Part shown: piece by piece, positions 17,116 to 25,995 of the stretch
Layout: each line of letters opens with the position of its first letter
How positions within the stretch are numbered: position 1 is the stretch's first letter
Notes under the pieces: model-generated
The model's database searches: none
Seen by the model: the letters and a program-made list of their open reading frames with translations, nothing else
What the model was told of the DNA's origin: nothing
Origin: Pyxidicoccus trucidator
Lineage (GTDB): Bacteria; Myxococcota; Myxococcia; Myxococcales; Myxococcaceae
Direction of reading: 5' to 3'
Assembly (NCBI RefSeq): GCF_010894435.1
Contig: NZ_JAAIXZ010000019.1
Location: 62,001 to 126,000, forward strand
Length of the DNA: 64,000 nucleotides
Position numbers and translations under genes: made by a program

Positions 17116-17277
17116 GCGCTTCCTCGCTCGTCGTGAAAGGGGTTACACGGGGTTAGGGTGCACATGGGGGGTATGCGCTGCTCCCCCGTGAGCCTGCTCC
17201 CCTGTCCCCCAGGCGACGGCGGCGGGCGCCGACCGCGCGCGCTGGCGATAGAGTGTCCCCCGCCCTTCCCGCCCGCC

Positions 17278-18120
17278 ATGTCCTCGTCCCGCCTCCAGTC
17301 CCAGCCGCCCGTGGCTGCCTCGTCCGAGGAAGCCTCGCTGGCCCCCTGGGCGCCCTCGCAATCGCTGCCAGAGCTGAGGGAGGCCCTGAGCTCGCCCGGC
17401 TTCGTCCAGGCCGAGGTGGATGCCCTCTTCGCGGCGCTTGCCCGGCCGCCCGGCGATGACGAGTCTCCCCGCGCCCGGGCGGACTTCCTCCAGTCGCTGG
17501 TGGAGCTGCCTGAGGAGGCGAGAGAGCGAACGGGGAGCGACGGACGCACGGTGCGCGCCGCGGCGGTGGAGGCCCTGCTGGAGCTGGGCTTCCCGTATGC
17601 GCTGGAGGTGCACCCGGACGTGCTCGAAGCCGTGCGGCTCGAAGCCCTCCGTCGGAAGGAGGGCTCGCGGGCACAGGGCGTCCCGGGCACGGGAGTGGGC
17701 CTCAGCCTGCTGGCCATGGTGGTCCAGCTCGTCATGCTGGCGATGTTCACCAGCCCGAGCACGTCCCACTCCCTGAGCGATGAGTTCACGATGGTTCGCA
17801 TGGGACTGGTGGTCGTCCCACCGCTGATGGCCATCTTCGGCGGACTCACGGAGTCCCGGAAGCTGCGCAAGCTGGGCGTCGTCGGAATGACGGTGCAGGG
17901 GTTGGTCTGGTTGCTCGTCGCCCTCCTGCGGGCCTCGAACCTGGCCTCCCTCGGGCTGCTCCTGCTGGTCATCCCCTGGTACGTGCCCATGGTGGCCGCG
18001 TACCTGATGCGCGAGACATCGGAGCCCGGGGACGAGGCCCCGTCCGCTCCCGGAGCACCGGGGGCACCGGGGGCACCGGGGGCACCGGGGGCACCGGGGG
18101 CACCGGGAGCGTCCACATGA
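17278..18120 (+). CDS. Membrane protein with a GAP tripeptide-repeat tail
   Basis: This encodes 280 residues from the ATG at 17278; the frame runs further upstream, but that part does not look coding. Residues 1-135 are soluble and helical. Residues about 140-255 hold about four hydrophobic helices (GVGLSLLAMVVQLVMLAMF and later segments). The tail is Ala-Pro-Gly repeats produced by a 9-bp DNA repeat. The tail length probably varies between strains. Function unknown. Confidence 0.7.
   Translation: MSSSRLQSQPPVAASSEEASLAPWAPSQSLPELREALSSPGFVQAEVDALFAALARPPGDDESPRARADFLQSLVELPEEARERTGSDGRTVRAAAVEALLELGFPYALEVHPDVLEAVRLEALRRKEGSRAQGVPGTGVGLSLLAMVVQLVMLAMFTSPSTSHSLSDEFTMVRMGLVVVPPLMAIFGGLTESRKLRKLGVVGMTVQGLVWLLVALLRASNLASLGLLLLVIPWYVPMVAAYLMRETSEPGDEAPSAPGAPGAPGAPGAPGAPGAPGAST
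18052..18111 (+). repeat. 9-bp minisatellite, GGGGCACCG
   Basis: Five perfect copies of GGGGCACCG (18061-18105) are flanked by degenerate copies. It keeps the reading frame and encodes Gly-Ala-Pro. Slippage here would change protein length by three residues per unit without a frameshift. Confidence 0.9.
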
Positions 18121-18187
18121 GCCGCACCCGATTCAGCACGCGTGCCGCCACCCGCGAAGCTCCGCTGAAGCCCGGGGCATCCATCGG

Positions 18188-19645
18188 CTACCGCTTCAGC
18201 TTCCCCGTCCACGTGTCCTGGTCCCAGCCTTCCCGCGCGTAGGACGCCCGCTTCGGCTCCGGGAGCGCATCCCAGGCCGTCCCCGCTGCCAGCTCGGCCG
18301 GGAGCGCGAAGACTCCGCGATGGTTCTTGTCGAAGGACTCGTGCACCCGCGCGGCTGACAGGCCCTTCATGTTGAAGCCGGCCTCGGCGGCCGCCTTGCT
18401 CCCCTCGCCCTCGAGCTCGGCGGAGACGCCGCCCCCGAACTCCGCGGTCTCACGATTGAGCGAGACGAAGGCCTGGGCGTACTTGCCCACGCCGAGGGAC
18501 ACCTTCACCTCGCCATCCGAGGCGTGGCTGAGCTCCGCGAACCCGAGGTTGAGCTTCGTCTCCACCTTCGCACTGCCCGCCGTGTCGCGCGTCACCTCGA
18601 GGCCCACAGGGCCACCGCTCACCGCGACTCCCAGCTCGCCCTTGAGGCCCACCTTCCCACGGGTGTCGACATGCGCCTCCGTGCCCAGCTTGAGGCCCTC
18701 GTGCGTGAGCTCCACCTGAGCGTGACTCCGGATGCTGCCCCCGGGTCGGTCGCCGGTCAGCTCCCGCTGCCGGGCGTTGACGGTCTGGTAGGCGCGGTTG
18801 GTCGACTCCGGCTTTCCGATACCCTGCCGCCACTGCGCCTCGAACTCCTTCCGGGCCGGGTCCTTCAATTCGAAGCCCAGGTCCACAGCCTTGAGATACG
18901 CCGCGCGGGGCTCACCCAGGGTGTGCAGTTCCTGGAGGCTCTTCGCCCCGTTGGCCGCGTCGGTGTAGCGGTCGAGGTACTCGGAGTGGGCCTTGTAGAA
19001 GGCGGCGCCCGCGTCGATGGCGTGGGCGTTCACCGCGCCGCGCAGCGACTCCGGCAGCCTCGCGTCGTTGCGGAAGAAGTCCGGCGCTGCCGGGTAGCCC
19101 AGGGGCCCCGCCGGAGCCTCACCCTTTCGCCGCTGGAGCATGCCCTTGGACTCGGCTTGCTCCAGGAACGCCCGCCGCGTGTCCGGGTCCTGCGCCTTCA
19201 CGTACTCGCCCAGCAGGCCGTCGCGCTCCATCCGCTCCAGCGCAGCGCGGTAGGCCCCCGGCTGCAACGTCCCGAGCGCTGTGTGGACCGACTTCACGTC
19301 GCGGCCAGTGACGGCCCAGTCCGTGAGGCTCCGCGTCAGGTGCGACTGGATTCCCGAGTACACCTCGGCGGGTACCTCGGGCGAAGACGGTTGCCGCAAC
19401 CGGCCACCTGTCGCGGCCAGCTCGCCCGCGGAGAACGACGGGCCGGAGGACGTAGGCGCGCTCCCGGGGTCCTGCTTCGTGGATGAGCGAGCCGGAGGTC
19501 CGTCATAGGCGCGGACCTCGTTGCGCGTGGCGGGAGCAGGGGCCTGTTGAGCCTTCGCCCGGGGTGGAGCAGGTGCCGCACCGGCCTCCGTGGGAGTGGT
19601 GTCGATGGGGACAGGGGTGCTGCCGGTAGGGTCGATTCGGGACAT
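18188..19645 (-). CDS. Unknown 485-residue protein, Pro/Ala-rich N-terminus
   Basis: This encodes 485 residues with no signal peptide. Residues 1-90 are low-complexity (Pro, Ala, Thr, Ser). Residues 95-290 are helical, with SVHTALGTLQPGAYRAALERM. Residues about 310-420 show a regular alternation of Gly, Lys/Glu and hydrophobic residues (LGVAVSGGPVGLEVTRD and similar) that looks like extended beta structure. It ends in a Trp-containing charged tail. The build resembles a secreted or phage-tail-like effector, but no motif proves this. Confidence 0.75.
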   Translation of the reverse strand: MSRIDPTGSTPVPIDTTPTEAGAAPAPPRAKAQQAPAPATRNEVRAYDGPPARSSTKQDPGSAPTSSGPSFSAGELAATGGRLRQPSSPEVPAEVYSGIQSHLTRSLTDWAVTGRDVKSVHTALGTLQPGAYRAALERMERDGLLGEYVKAQDPDTRRAFLEQAESKGMLQRRKGEAPAGPLGYPAAPDFFRNDARLPESLRGAVNAHAIDAGAAFYKAHSEYLDRYTDAANGAKSLQELHTLGEPRAAYLKAVDLGFELKDPARKEFEAQWRQGIGKPESTNRAYQTVNARQRELTGDRPGGSIRSHAQVELTHEGLKLGTEAHVDTRGKVGLKGELGVAVSGGPVGLEVTRDTAGSAKVETKLNLGFAELSHASDGEVKVSLGVGKYAQAFVSLNRETAEFGGGVSAELEGEGSKAAAEAGFNMKGLSAARVHESFDKNHRGVFALPAELAAGTAWDALPEPKRASYAREGWDQDTWTGKLKR

Positions 19646-19947
19646 GGGCGCGCTCCGGAAAGGAACGCCCTGCCCATTGCAGCGGATGGACCAGGGGCTG
19701 GCCCTCTATGACCCGAGGCCAGGAGGTCGCATCCTCCGGACGCGGGTCTCCGTCGCGAGACTCACCCCTTCACCCCTGGCCCCGGGACGCCGGACACGTG
19801 GAACGAACGTTCCTTCCACGAACACCTGCCTCCCGGGGCACTTCCGCGTCCCTCACCCGGTCCACCGCGAGCCCCGAAAACACAGCGAGGACCGCGGCCT
19901 GACGGCCCACGGTCCTCGCGTGATGACAGTGCCTTGACGGCGTGGCG
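19646..19947. promoter_or_regulatory. Intergenic region with palindrome and terminator hairpin
   Basis: Two elements are visible. A nested palindrome at 19798-19819 has core GGAACG-AA-CGTTCC (19800-19813) and outer GTGGAA/TTCCAC, a candidate operator 150 bases upstream of the 485-residue gene. A hairpin pairs GCGAGGACCG (19885-19894) with CGGTCCTCGC (19910-19919), located just after the stop of the hydrolase gene on the minus strand and followed in that direction by TTTT. Confidence 0.5.
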
Positions 19948-21063
19948 CTAGAACACGTCCTGCGCGCGGCGGTAGTACGCCTCGCGGTCCGCCATGCCGT
20001 TGTAGCCACCGTTGATGCGGCGGGTGACCTCGCGGAAGTTGCCCGCGTCCGCGTAGCTGTTGAGGTTGCGCGACTGCCAGTACCAGCCGGCGATGCGGAA
20101 CGCGACGTCCGGGTCCTTGGCGCGCGCGGGGTTGCCCTCCAGGTCGATTCCCAGCGCCTGGCCCGCGGCCCGGTAGTTGGCGCGGCCGGTGAGCTGGATG
20201 GGCCCACGGCCCTTGTAGCGCACGCCATCGCCCGGCTGCGTGTTGCCCAGGTCCCTGCGGCCCTCGTACGCCGCGCCCGAGGCAATCTCCTCCATGTAGC
20301 GAAGCTGGCCGCTCTCGTGCGCCAGCTGCGCCAGGAACATCGCCTTGCGCTGGGGCGTGGTGATGTTCGCCTCCGCCATGGCCTGGTTCAGGTGGGGCAG
20401 GTACTGCTCCGCCTTCGCCTGCGACAGGTTCGGCATCACCCCGCGCAGCTGCGCCACCGTCACCCCGGCCGAGCCACCCGGCGCCGGCTTCGGCCCGCCC
20501 ACGCCACCCACCGGCGGCGGGTTGGAGGGCCGGCCCGGCGCCGCGCCGCCGCCCGGAATCGTGAGCTTCTGGCCCACGTAGATGAGGTTCGGATTGCGGA
20601 TGCCGTTCGCCTGCTGCAGCGCGCCCACCGACGTACCGTGCCGACCCGCGATGCCGCTCAGCGTGTCGCCCGAGCGCACCGTGTAGCTGGAACCACCGCC
20701 GCCGCCAGAGGCCGGAGCGCTCGGCGCCGCGCCGCCGCTGCCCGGAATCGTCAGCCGCTGCCCGGCGAAGATGCGGTTCGGATTGGAGATGCCGTTCGCC
20801 TGCGCCAGCGCAGCCACGGTCGTCCCGTGCCGACCCGCGATTCCACTCAGCGTGTCACCGGACTTCACCGTATAGCTGGAGCCGCCCGAGCCGCCGCCCG
20901 TGGCCTTCGGCGCATCGAAGCCGTCCACGACGAGCTTCTGCCCGGCGTAGATCTTGTTCGGGTTGGAGATGCCGTTGGCCTTCGCCAGCTTGTCCACCGA
21001 CGTGTTGAAGCGCCGGGCAATCGCGCCAAGGGTGTCGCCGGAGCGGATGGAGTAGGTCGTCAC
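19948..21063 (-). CDS. Triple-LysM glycoside hydrolase family 19-like peptidoglycan/chitin hydrolase
   Basis: This encodes 371 residues from a GTG with AGGAG 10 bases upstream. There are three LysM modules at about 1-50, 60-107 and 118-166 (YSIRSGDTLGAIARRFNTS, YTVKSGDTLSGIAGRHGT twice over), joined by Gly/Ser/Pro linkers. A GH19/endolysin-like domain spans about 190-371. It has the catalytic-type segment FLAQLAHESGQLRYMEE and the conserved YKGRGPIQLTGRANYRAAG. There is no signal peptide, so release may need lysis or another export route. Likely role: cell-wall remodelling or prey lysis. Confidence 0.88.
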   Translation of the reverse strand: MTTYSIRSGDTLGAIARRFNTSVDKLAKANGISNPNKIYAGQKLVVDGFDAPKATGGGSGGSSYTVKSGDTLSGIAGRHGTTVAALAQANGISNPNRIFAGQRLTIPGSGGAAPSAPASGGGGGSSYTVRSGDTLSGIAGRHGTSVGALQQANGIRNPNLIYVGQKLTIPGGGAAPGRPSNPPPVGGVGGPKPAPGGSAGVTVAQLRGVMPNLSQAKAEQYLPHLNQAMAEANITTPQRKAMFLAQLAHESGQLRYMEEIASGAAYEGRRDLGNTQPGDGVRYKGRGPIQLTGRANYRAAGQALGIDLEGNPARAKDPDVAFRIAGWYWQSRNLNSYADAGNFREVTRRINGGYNGMADREAYYRRAQDVF

Positions 21064-21168
21064 GAAGGGGGGCTCCTGGGGGGAGGAGGAATTTGCCTAC
21101 ATTGTCGCTGTCACTGAGAAAGTGTTGCGTCCCCCCGGTCGATCCTTGATTCCGCAATCAATCCGCTC

Positions 21169-22200
21169 TCACTGGACGGGAGCGGTGGAGGCGCGGAGGC
21201 GCTCCTTCAGCGCCCGGGCCTCGTCCGAGTCCCGCAGCCGCACCAGCGTCTGCACGTAGTACGCGAGGGCCCAGAGGTTCTCCTCGGGGATGGCGCCCTT
21301 CCACGTGGGCATGGCCGCGCCGCCGACGCCCGCGGCGATGACGAGGTAGAGGTCCTCGCGCTGGCGCTCGGCGGTGTAGGGCGCGCCGTCCACCTTCTCG
21401 CCCTCGGGCCACACCGTGCGCAGCGGGTGGAAGAGGAAGTCCGGCGGCAGCAGCTTCTGCGTCTGGGTGGGCTCGCCCTTCGCATCGACCTGCACCGGGT
21501 GCTGCGAGTCCCTCGGCTGCGCGGTGTACGGGTCCACCCGGGACAGGTCCACCTTGCGGCCCAGCGCCTTCTCCATCAGCCCGGCCCACTCCGCGCGCGG
21601 CAGGTACGCCACATGGCAGCTCGCGCAGCCCGCGTTGCCCGCGCCCGCCACGTGGTAGGCGACCTTGCCGCGCTCCACGGCCTCGGACTCGCGGCCCTTC
21701 CACGGGTCCGGCGTCGGCGCCAGCGGAGTGCCCGGCGCTTCCTCCTTCCAGCGCGGGCTGAAGGTCTTCAGGTACTGCACCACCGCGTCCAGGTCCGACT
21801 CGGGCACGTCCCAGGCGAACATCGGCGTGCCGTGCAGCCCCCGGCGCAGCGTGCGCTTCAGCGCGTCGTCCGTGGGCAGCTCGCCCGCGGCGACTCCGCC
21901 GAACTTGAAGAGGCCCTGCCGGAAGCTCCGGGGCACCGGCCGCATTCCCCGTCCCGCCGGGCCCTGCCCGTCCCCGAGCACGCCGTGGCAGGACTCGCAG
22001 TAGTGCGTGTACACCGCGTGCCCGCGCGACAGCGTCTGCGCCGGCACCACGCGGCCGTCGGCCAGCTTCAGCGGCTCGAAGGTGGGCGTGGGCCTGGAGC
22101 GGCAGGCCGCCATGGTGAGCGCCAGGAGCGTGAGCACCAGCGCCATGTGCGGTGGAGCCCGGCGGGTGGGAAGCGGGAAGGCCGCGTGGCGAGGAGTCAT
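21169..22200 (-). CDS. Diheme cytochrome c lipoprotein of the oxidase operon
   Basis: This encodes 343 residues from an ATG that overlaps the CoxIII stop (ATGA). A signal ends in TMAAC, a likely lipobox. There are two heme c sites: CESCH at about residue 62 and CASCH at about residue 180. Possible Met ligands are seen in GTPMFAW and AAMPTWKGA. It is probably the direct electron donor to CuA of the oxidase, tethered at the periplasmic face. The longer open frame upstream is antisense-type sequence over CoxIII and is not used. Confidence 0.9.
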   Translation of the reverse strand: MTPRHAAFPLPTRRAPPHMALVLTLLALTMAACRSRPTPTFEPLKLADGRVVPAQTLSRGHAVYTHYCESCHGVLGDGQGPAGRGMRPVPRSFRQGLFKFGGVAAGELPTDDALKRTLRRGLHGTPMFAWDVPESDLDAVVQYLKTFSPRWKEEAPGTPLAPTPDPWKGRESEAVERGKVAYHVAGAGNAGCASCHVAYLPRAEWAGLMEKALGRKVDLSRVDPYTAQPRDSQHPVQVDAKGEPTQTQKLLPPDFLFHPLRTVWPEGEKVDGAPYTAERQREDLYLVIAAGVGGAAMPTWKGAIPEENLWALAYYVQTLVRLRDSDEARALKERLRASTAPVQ

Positions 22201-22787
22201 GGGAGGTACACCGCCGCGAAGAGGAGCAGCCACATCACCGTCACGAAGTGCCAGCCGAGCGCATGCCGCCGCAAGGCGTCCCGCACGTCCACGCCCCGCC
22301 TCAAGCGCACGGCGGAGACGAACACCCCCGTGACTACCGCGAGCATGTGCAGCGCATGCAGCGCCGTGAGTCCGTAGAAGGCGGAGGCGGGCACGCCGTC
22401 GTCGGGGATTCGCAGGTGGTGGTTCCACCACGCGATGTGCGTCATCCAGGCCTGCCCACCCACGAAGCCCAGGCCCAGCACCAGGATTGCTTTGAGCACG
22501 CGCAGAAGCCGTCGCGCGCCATCGGAACCGATGAACACGCTGCTCGCCGCCCGGTGGAGTCCGACGCTCCCCACGATGAGGGACAGCCCCGGCATCGCGA
22601 GCACCAGCAGGTGGACGGGCAACGGCGGCCATGGCTCGCGCATGCGGTACCAGCCCACCGCGAAGAACAGCGAGACGAAGAACATCGTCCACGCCGCGAG
22701 CCCCAGCACCGTACCGAGCCACCGAGTGGCCGACTCCTCGTGAGACACGCTGGACGCAAGAGGGAGCCCTGGCACCGGAGTCTTCAC
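22197..22787 (-). CDS. Cytochrome c oxidase subunit III
   Basis: This encodes 196 residues from a GTG overlapping the CoxI stop (GTGA). There are five hydrophobic helices. The family signature is FYGLTALHALHMLAVVTGV, and the C-terminal helix is GWHFVTVMWLLLFAAVYL. This is the short five-helix form of CtaE/CoxC. The subunit stabilises the D-pathway side of CoxI in canonical enzymes, which is notable because CoxI here lacks the D-pathway aspartate. Confidence 0.9.
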   Translation of the reverse strand: MKTPVPGLPLASSVSHEESATRWLGTVLGLAAWTMFFVSLFFAVGWYRMREPWPPLPVHLLVLAMPGLSLIVGSVGLHRAASSVFIGSDGARRLLRVLKAILVLGLGFVGGQAWMTHIAWWNHHLRIPDDGVPASAFYGLTALHALHMLAVVTGVFVSAVRLRRGVDVRDALRRHALGWHFVTVMWLLLFAAVYLP

Positions 22788-24553
22788 GCCACACCTCCCG
22801 ACGTGGCCACGCCACCCACGCCCAGGCTCCGGCCGTCGCCCGTGTCATCCAGGGCTGGCGCGTCCACCGCGGCGTCCGGCAGAGTCTCCGCCTGTCCAAT
22901 CCAGTCCTTGCCCAGCACCTCCAGCACCTCGGGCTGGGACAGCGCATGCGGCCCGCGCAGCACCACGGGCACGGGGTCATAGTTCCCTGCCGGCGGCGGG
23001 CTCGGCGCGCACGTCCACTCCAGCGTCCCCACCTTCCAGGGGTTCGGCCCCGCCACCCGGCCCCTGCGCAGCGTCCACACCAGATTCACGACGAACAGCA
23101 CCTGCGCCGCTCCGAGCAGGAACGCGCAGGCCGACGTCCACTGGTTCAGCGGCAGCAGGTGCTTCAGGTACGTGTACTGGTACGGGTCATACAGCCGCCG
23201 GAGCTGCCCCGCGTAGCCCGCCGCGAGCTGCCCGCCGAACACGCCGACGAACAGCACCGCGCTCGACACCACGTGCGCCTTCGCCAGCCCCTCGTGCATC
23301 GCCCGCCCGAACATCTTCGGGAACCAGAAGTAGAGCCCGGCGAAGACGGCGAGGAAGCTCGCCGCGCCCATCGTCAGGTGGAAGTGGCCCACCACCCACA
23401 GCGTCCCGTGCAGCGGCACGTCCGTGGCCACCGCGCCCAGCGACAGCCCCGTAATCCCGCCCAGGCCGAACACCCCCATGGAGCCCAGCGCCGCCAGCAT
23501 CGGCGCCGTCAGCCGCACGCTGCCGCGCCACAGCGTCATCAGCCAGTTGAGGTACATCACCTCCGCCGGCAGCGAGATGAGCAGCGTGAGCACCATGAAC
23601 GTGCGCCCGAGCAACGGCGACATCCCGCTCGTGAACAGGTGGTGCGCGTACACCAGCCCGCTCAACGCCGTCACCGTGCCCATGGCCCCCGCCGTCAGCC
23701 GGTAGCCGTGCGCGGGCTTGCGGCTGAAGAAGGCGACGAAGTCCCCCACCATCCCCCAGGCGGGGAGAATCAGGATGTAGACCTCCGGGTGGCCGAACAG
23801 CCAGAAGAGGTGCTGGTACACCACCGGGTCGCCGCCCCCGCCCACCGCCGCCGCGCCCGCGATGAAGAACTGCGTGCCCAGCAGCCGGTCCATCAGCAGC
23901 AGCGACGTGGCCGCCGCCAGCACCGGCACGAACAGCACGTTGAGCACCGAGGCGAAGAACAGCCCCCACACCGTCAGCGGCAGCCGGCCCCACGTCATCC
24001 CCGGCGCCCGGCACCGCACCACCGTGACGACGAAGTTGAGCCCGTACAGGAACGCGGACGCCGCCGCGCACAGCACCGCCACCGTCACCAGCGTCTGCCC
24101 CAGGCCCGGCGTGAAGGCCGGTGTCGACAGGGGCGGGTACGCCGTCCACCCCGCGCTCGCCGGGCCGAGCCGCACGACGAACGAGGCCAGCACCAGCGCT
24201 CCGCCCAGCGCGTAGAGGCCGAAGCCCAGCACCGACAGCCGGGGGAAGGCCAGCCCACGCGCGCCAATGGCCAGCGGCAGGACGAAGTGCCCCAGCGCGC
24301 CGAAGAGCAGCGGCGTCACCGCGAAGAAAATCATGATGAGGCCGTGCATGGTGAACACGGCCGTGTACGCGGGCGGAGTCAGCGCGCCCCGGGACTCGGG
24401 GAGCGCCCAGGCCAGCCCCGGCACCGGCTGTCCCGGCCAGGCCCACTGCCAGCGGATGATGAGCGCCAGCAGCCCCCCGAGGAGCAGGAAGCCCAGCCCG
24501 CCCCACAGGTACCCCCGCGCCACCGCCTTGTGGTCCGAGGAGAAGAGACTCAC
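22784..24553 (-). CDS. Cytochrome c oxidase subunit I, divergent A-type
   Basis: This encodes 589 residues from the GTG overlapping the CoxII stop (GTGA); ATG at 24577 is an alternative. Twelve or more helices. Heme and copper ligands are intact: TMHGLIMIFF, FGHPEVYILILP (with Glu and cross-link Tyr), YAHHLFTSG, VVGHFHLTMG, plus GQLRRLY for propionates. Unusual: the D-channel segment IGAPDMAFPRxNN reads IGARGLAFPRLSV; the K-channel PTGVK reads PAEVM; the Mg-site HD reads HG (PLHGTLW). Proton entry must differ from textbook A1 oxidases, or the enzyme pumps poorly. It lies in a fully overlapping five-gene operon. Confidence 0.93.
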   Translation of the reverse strand: MSLFSSDHKAVARGYLWGGLGFLLLGGLLALIIRWQWAWPGQPVPGLAWALPESRGALTPPAYTAVFTMHGLIMIFFAVTPLLFGALGHFVLPLAIGARGLAFPRLSVLGFGLYALGGALVLASFVVRLGPASAGWTAYPPLSTPAFTPGLGQTLVTVAVLCAAASAFLYGLNFVVTVVRCRAPGMTWGRLPLTVWGLFFASVLNVLFVPVLAAATSLLLMDRLLGTQFFIAGAAAVGGGGDPVVYQHLFWLFGHPEVYILILPAWGMVGDFVAFFSRKPAHGYRLTAGAMGTVTALSGLVYAHHLFTSGMSPLLGRTFMVLTLLISLPAEVMYLNWLMTLWRGSVRLTAPMLAALGSMGVFGLGGITGLSLGAVATDVPLHGTLWVVGHFHLTMGAASFLAVFAGLYFWFPKMFGRAMHEGLAKAHVVSSAVLFVGVFGGQLAAGYAGQLRRLYDPYQYTYLKHLLPLNQWTSACAFLLGAAQVLFVVNLVWTLRRGRVAGPNPWKVGTLEWTCAPSPPPAGNYDPVPVVLRGPHALSQPEVLEVLGKDWIGQAETLPDAAVDAPALDDTGDGRSLGVGGVATSGGVA

Positions 24554-25431
24554 GGCGCCTTCCACTCCCAGCCCCATTGGGCCGCGCTGTCATCCGCGTC
24601 GAAGGACTGCTCGGCCTGCCGTCCCGCCTCGCGCAGCCAGGAAGCGTAGGACTCTGGCGACATGGCCTGGAGCACGCCGCGCATCCGGTAGTGGCTGGTG
24701 CCGCAGTGCTGGTAGCAGGCCACCTCCCACGTCCCCTCGCGAGCGGCCTGGAACCACGTCTGGTTCACCCGTCCCGGAATCGCATCCAGCTTCACGCGGA
24801 AGTGCGGCAGCGAGAAGCCGTGCACCACGTCCGTGGACACCAATTGCACCCAGACGGGCGCGCCCACCGGGACACGGAGGTCGTTCCACGTCACCACGTC
24901 GTCAGGCGTGCCGAAGCGGCCGTCCTCGCCCGCGTAGCGCGCCTCCCAGGACCACTGGTGCGCGTTGACTTCAATCCGCACCGTGCGCGCGTCGGCGGCG
25001 GGCACGTGGAAGTTCCACAGCACGTCCCGCAGGTAGCCCTCCGAGCCCAGCAGCAGCGTCCCGTCCACCACGGCGAAGGCGCCCAGCGCCAGCCCCAGCA
25101 CCCAGGCCCGCGAGCGCCGGGTGCCTCCGTCCGGAGCGGCCCGCTTCGCCTGATGGAAGCGCCAGGCCGCGAGCACCATCCACCCGAGCGCCACCACCAC
25201 GAGCATCAGCTCGAAGCGGTGGCTCCAGGCGAGCAGGGTGTCGATGCGATGTCCGTGCGCGCTCGCGTCCTCGGGGAGCGACAGCGTCCACGCTCCGCGC
25301 GAGGTATCCGGAGTCGCGGCGGACGGGCGCTCCACGTCCACGGGCAGGAGCGCGGAGTCCGCTTCGCGTCCCGAGGTGACAGGCGAGGCAGCGGCGCCCG
25401 TCGGGGGTGCGCTCCCGGTGGCTTCGCTCAC
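24550..25431 (-). CDS. Cytochrome c oxidase subunit II with CuA
   Basis: This encodes 293 residues from GTG overlapping the upstream stop. A long polar N-terminus of about 60 residues comes first, then two membrane helices (about 68-88 and 108-128) and a periplasmic cupredoxin domain. CuA ligands are complete: VHGFSLP His, then CYQHCGTSHYRM with two Cys, His and Met. The usual Glu between the cysteines, whose carbonyl binds copper and whose side chain binds Mg, is Gln. This matches the lost Mg-site Asp in CoxI. Confidence 0.92.
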   Translation of the reverse strand: MSEATGSAPPTGAAASPVTSGREADSALLPVDVERPSAATPDTSRGAWTLSLPEDASAHGHRIDTLLAWSHRFELMLVVVALGWMVLAAWRFHQAKRAAPDGGTRRSRAWVLGLALGAFAVVDGTLLLGSEGYLRDVLWNFHVPAADARTVRIEVNAHQWSWEARYAGEDGRFGTPDDVVTWNDLRVPVGAPVWVQLVSTDVVHGFSLPHFRVKLDAIPGRVNQTWFQAAREGTWEVACYQHCGTSHYRMRGVLQAMSPESYASWLREAGRQAEQSFDADDSAAQWGWEWKAP

Positions 25432-25685
25432 GGCCGCGCCTCACGCGCCGCGCGCCGGGCCGCCCAGATGCCGACCCCCACGAGGAGGAGCGGCATGAGC
25501 ACCAGCGCCCCGAGCAGCAGCACCGAGCGCACCGGGGACTCGGGTGCGCGCACCGTGCAGGCGGGACACGCGAGCACCTCCGCCGGGAGCAGTCCCAGGA
25601 GCACCGCGAGCAACGGCGCACCGACCCTCGACTCCAGGGAATGGGGGGCCGTGTCACGGCCAGAGGTGGAGCGCTCGCCGGGCAT
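25428..25685 (-). CDS. Small CPAC membrane protein, first gene of the oxidase operon
   Basis: This encodes 85 residues from the ATG at 25685; a start 7 codons upstream is possible. It has a central hydrophobic segment ending in LACPACTVR (a CxxC), then a second helix (SVLLLGALVLMPLLLVGVGIW) and an Arg-rich tail. The stop overlaps the CoxII start (GTGA), so it is co-translated. The CxxC at the membrane edge suggests copper handling or a thiol-redox role in CuA assembly. This is inference from context. Confidence 0.75.
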   Translation of the reverse strand: MPGERSTSGRDTAPHSLESRVGAPLLAVLLGLLPAEVLACPACTVRAPESPVRSVLLLGALVLMPLLLVGVGIWAARRAAREARP

Positions 25686-25995
25686 CACTGTCCTCCCGGG
25701 TAGCACGCGGCCACACGCCTCTCAAGGTACCGGGGGTATCCCCCACCCTGCCCGGGCCTCGGAGGTGGCGGACCTCCGCGGGCATTGCCGTGAGGTCGTC
25801 ATGGCGCCCGTCCACCGGTTGAGCAGGATCGGGGAGGCGCCCATCCGCCCTTCCGTCCCGGGGCCACGCCGGCTCCGGGAGCCCGCCTGCCCCGGGAGCG
25901 GCCTTGCGCCACCTACATCCCCGGAGAAGCCACGATGACGCAGGGGGGCCCGCTCCGCTTGTGCCCACCCCCGGCCTTCCGTTACCTCGGGGGCC
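25686..25995. promoter_or_regulatory. Divergent promoter region between oxidase operon and SCO gene
   Basis: This 310-base gap must drive both the oxidase operon and the copper chaperone, which suggests joint control. I see no palindrome strong enough to name and no gene. Confidence 0.35.

Noticed and set aside
18052..18111. Short regular repeats considered as a CRISPR or collagen-type locus
   Set aside because: The repeat unit is 9 bp without spacers and lies in frame inside a gene, so it is a coding minisatellite.
22631..24649. 672-codon plus-strand frame across the CoxI gene
   Set aside because: It is a His/Arg/Pro-rich shadow of CoxI, which has unambiguous family motifs on the minus strand.
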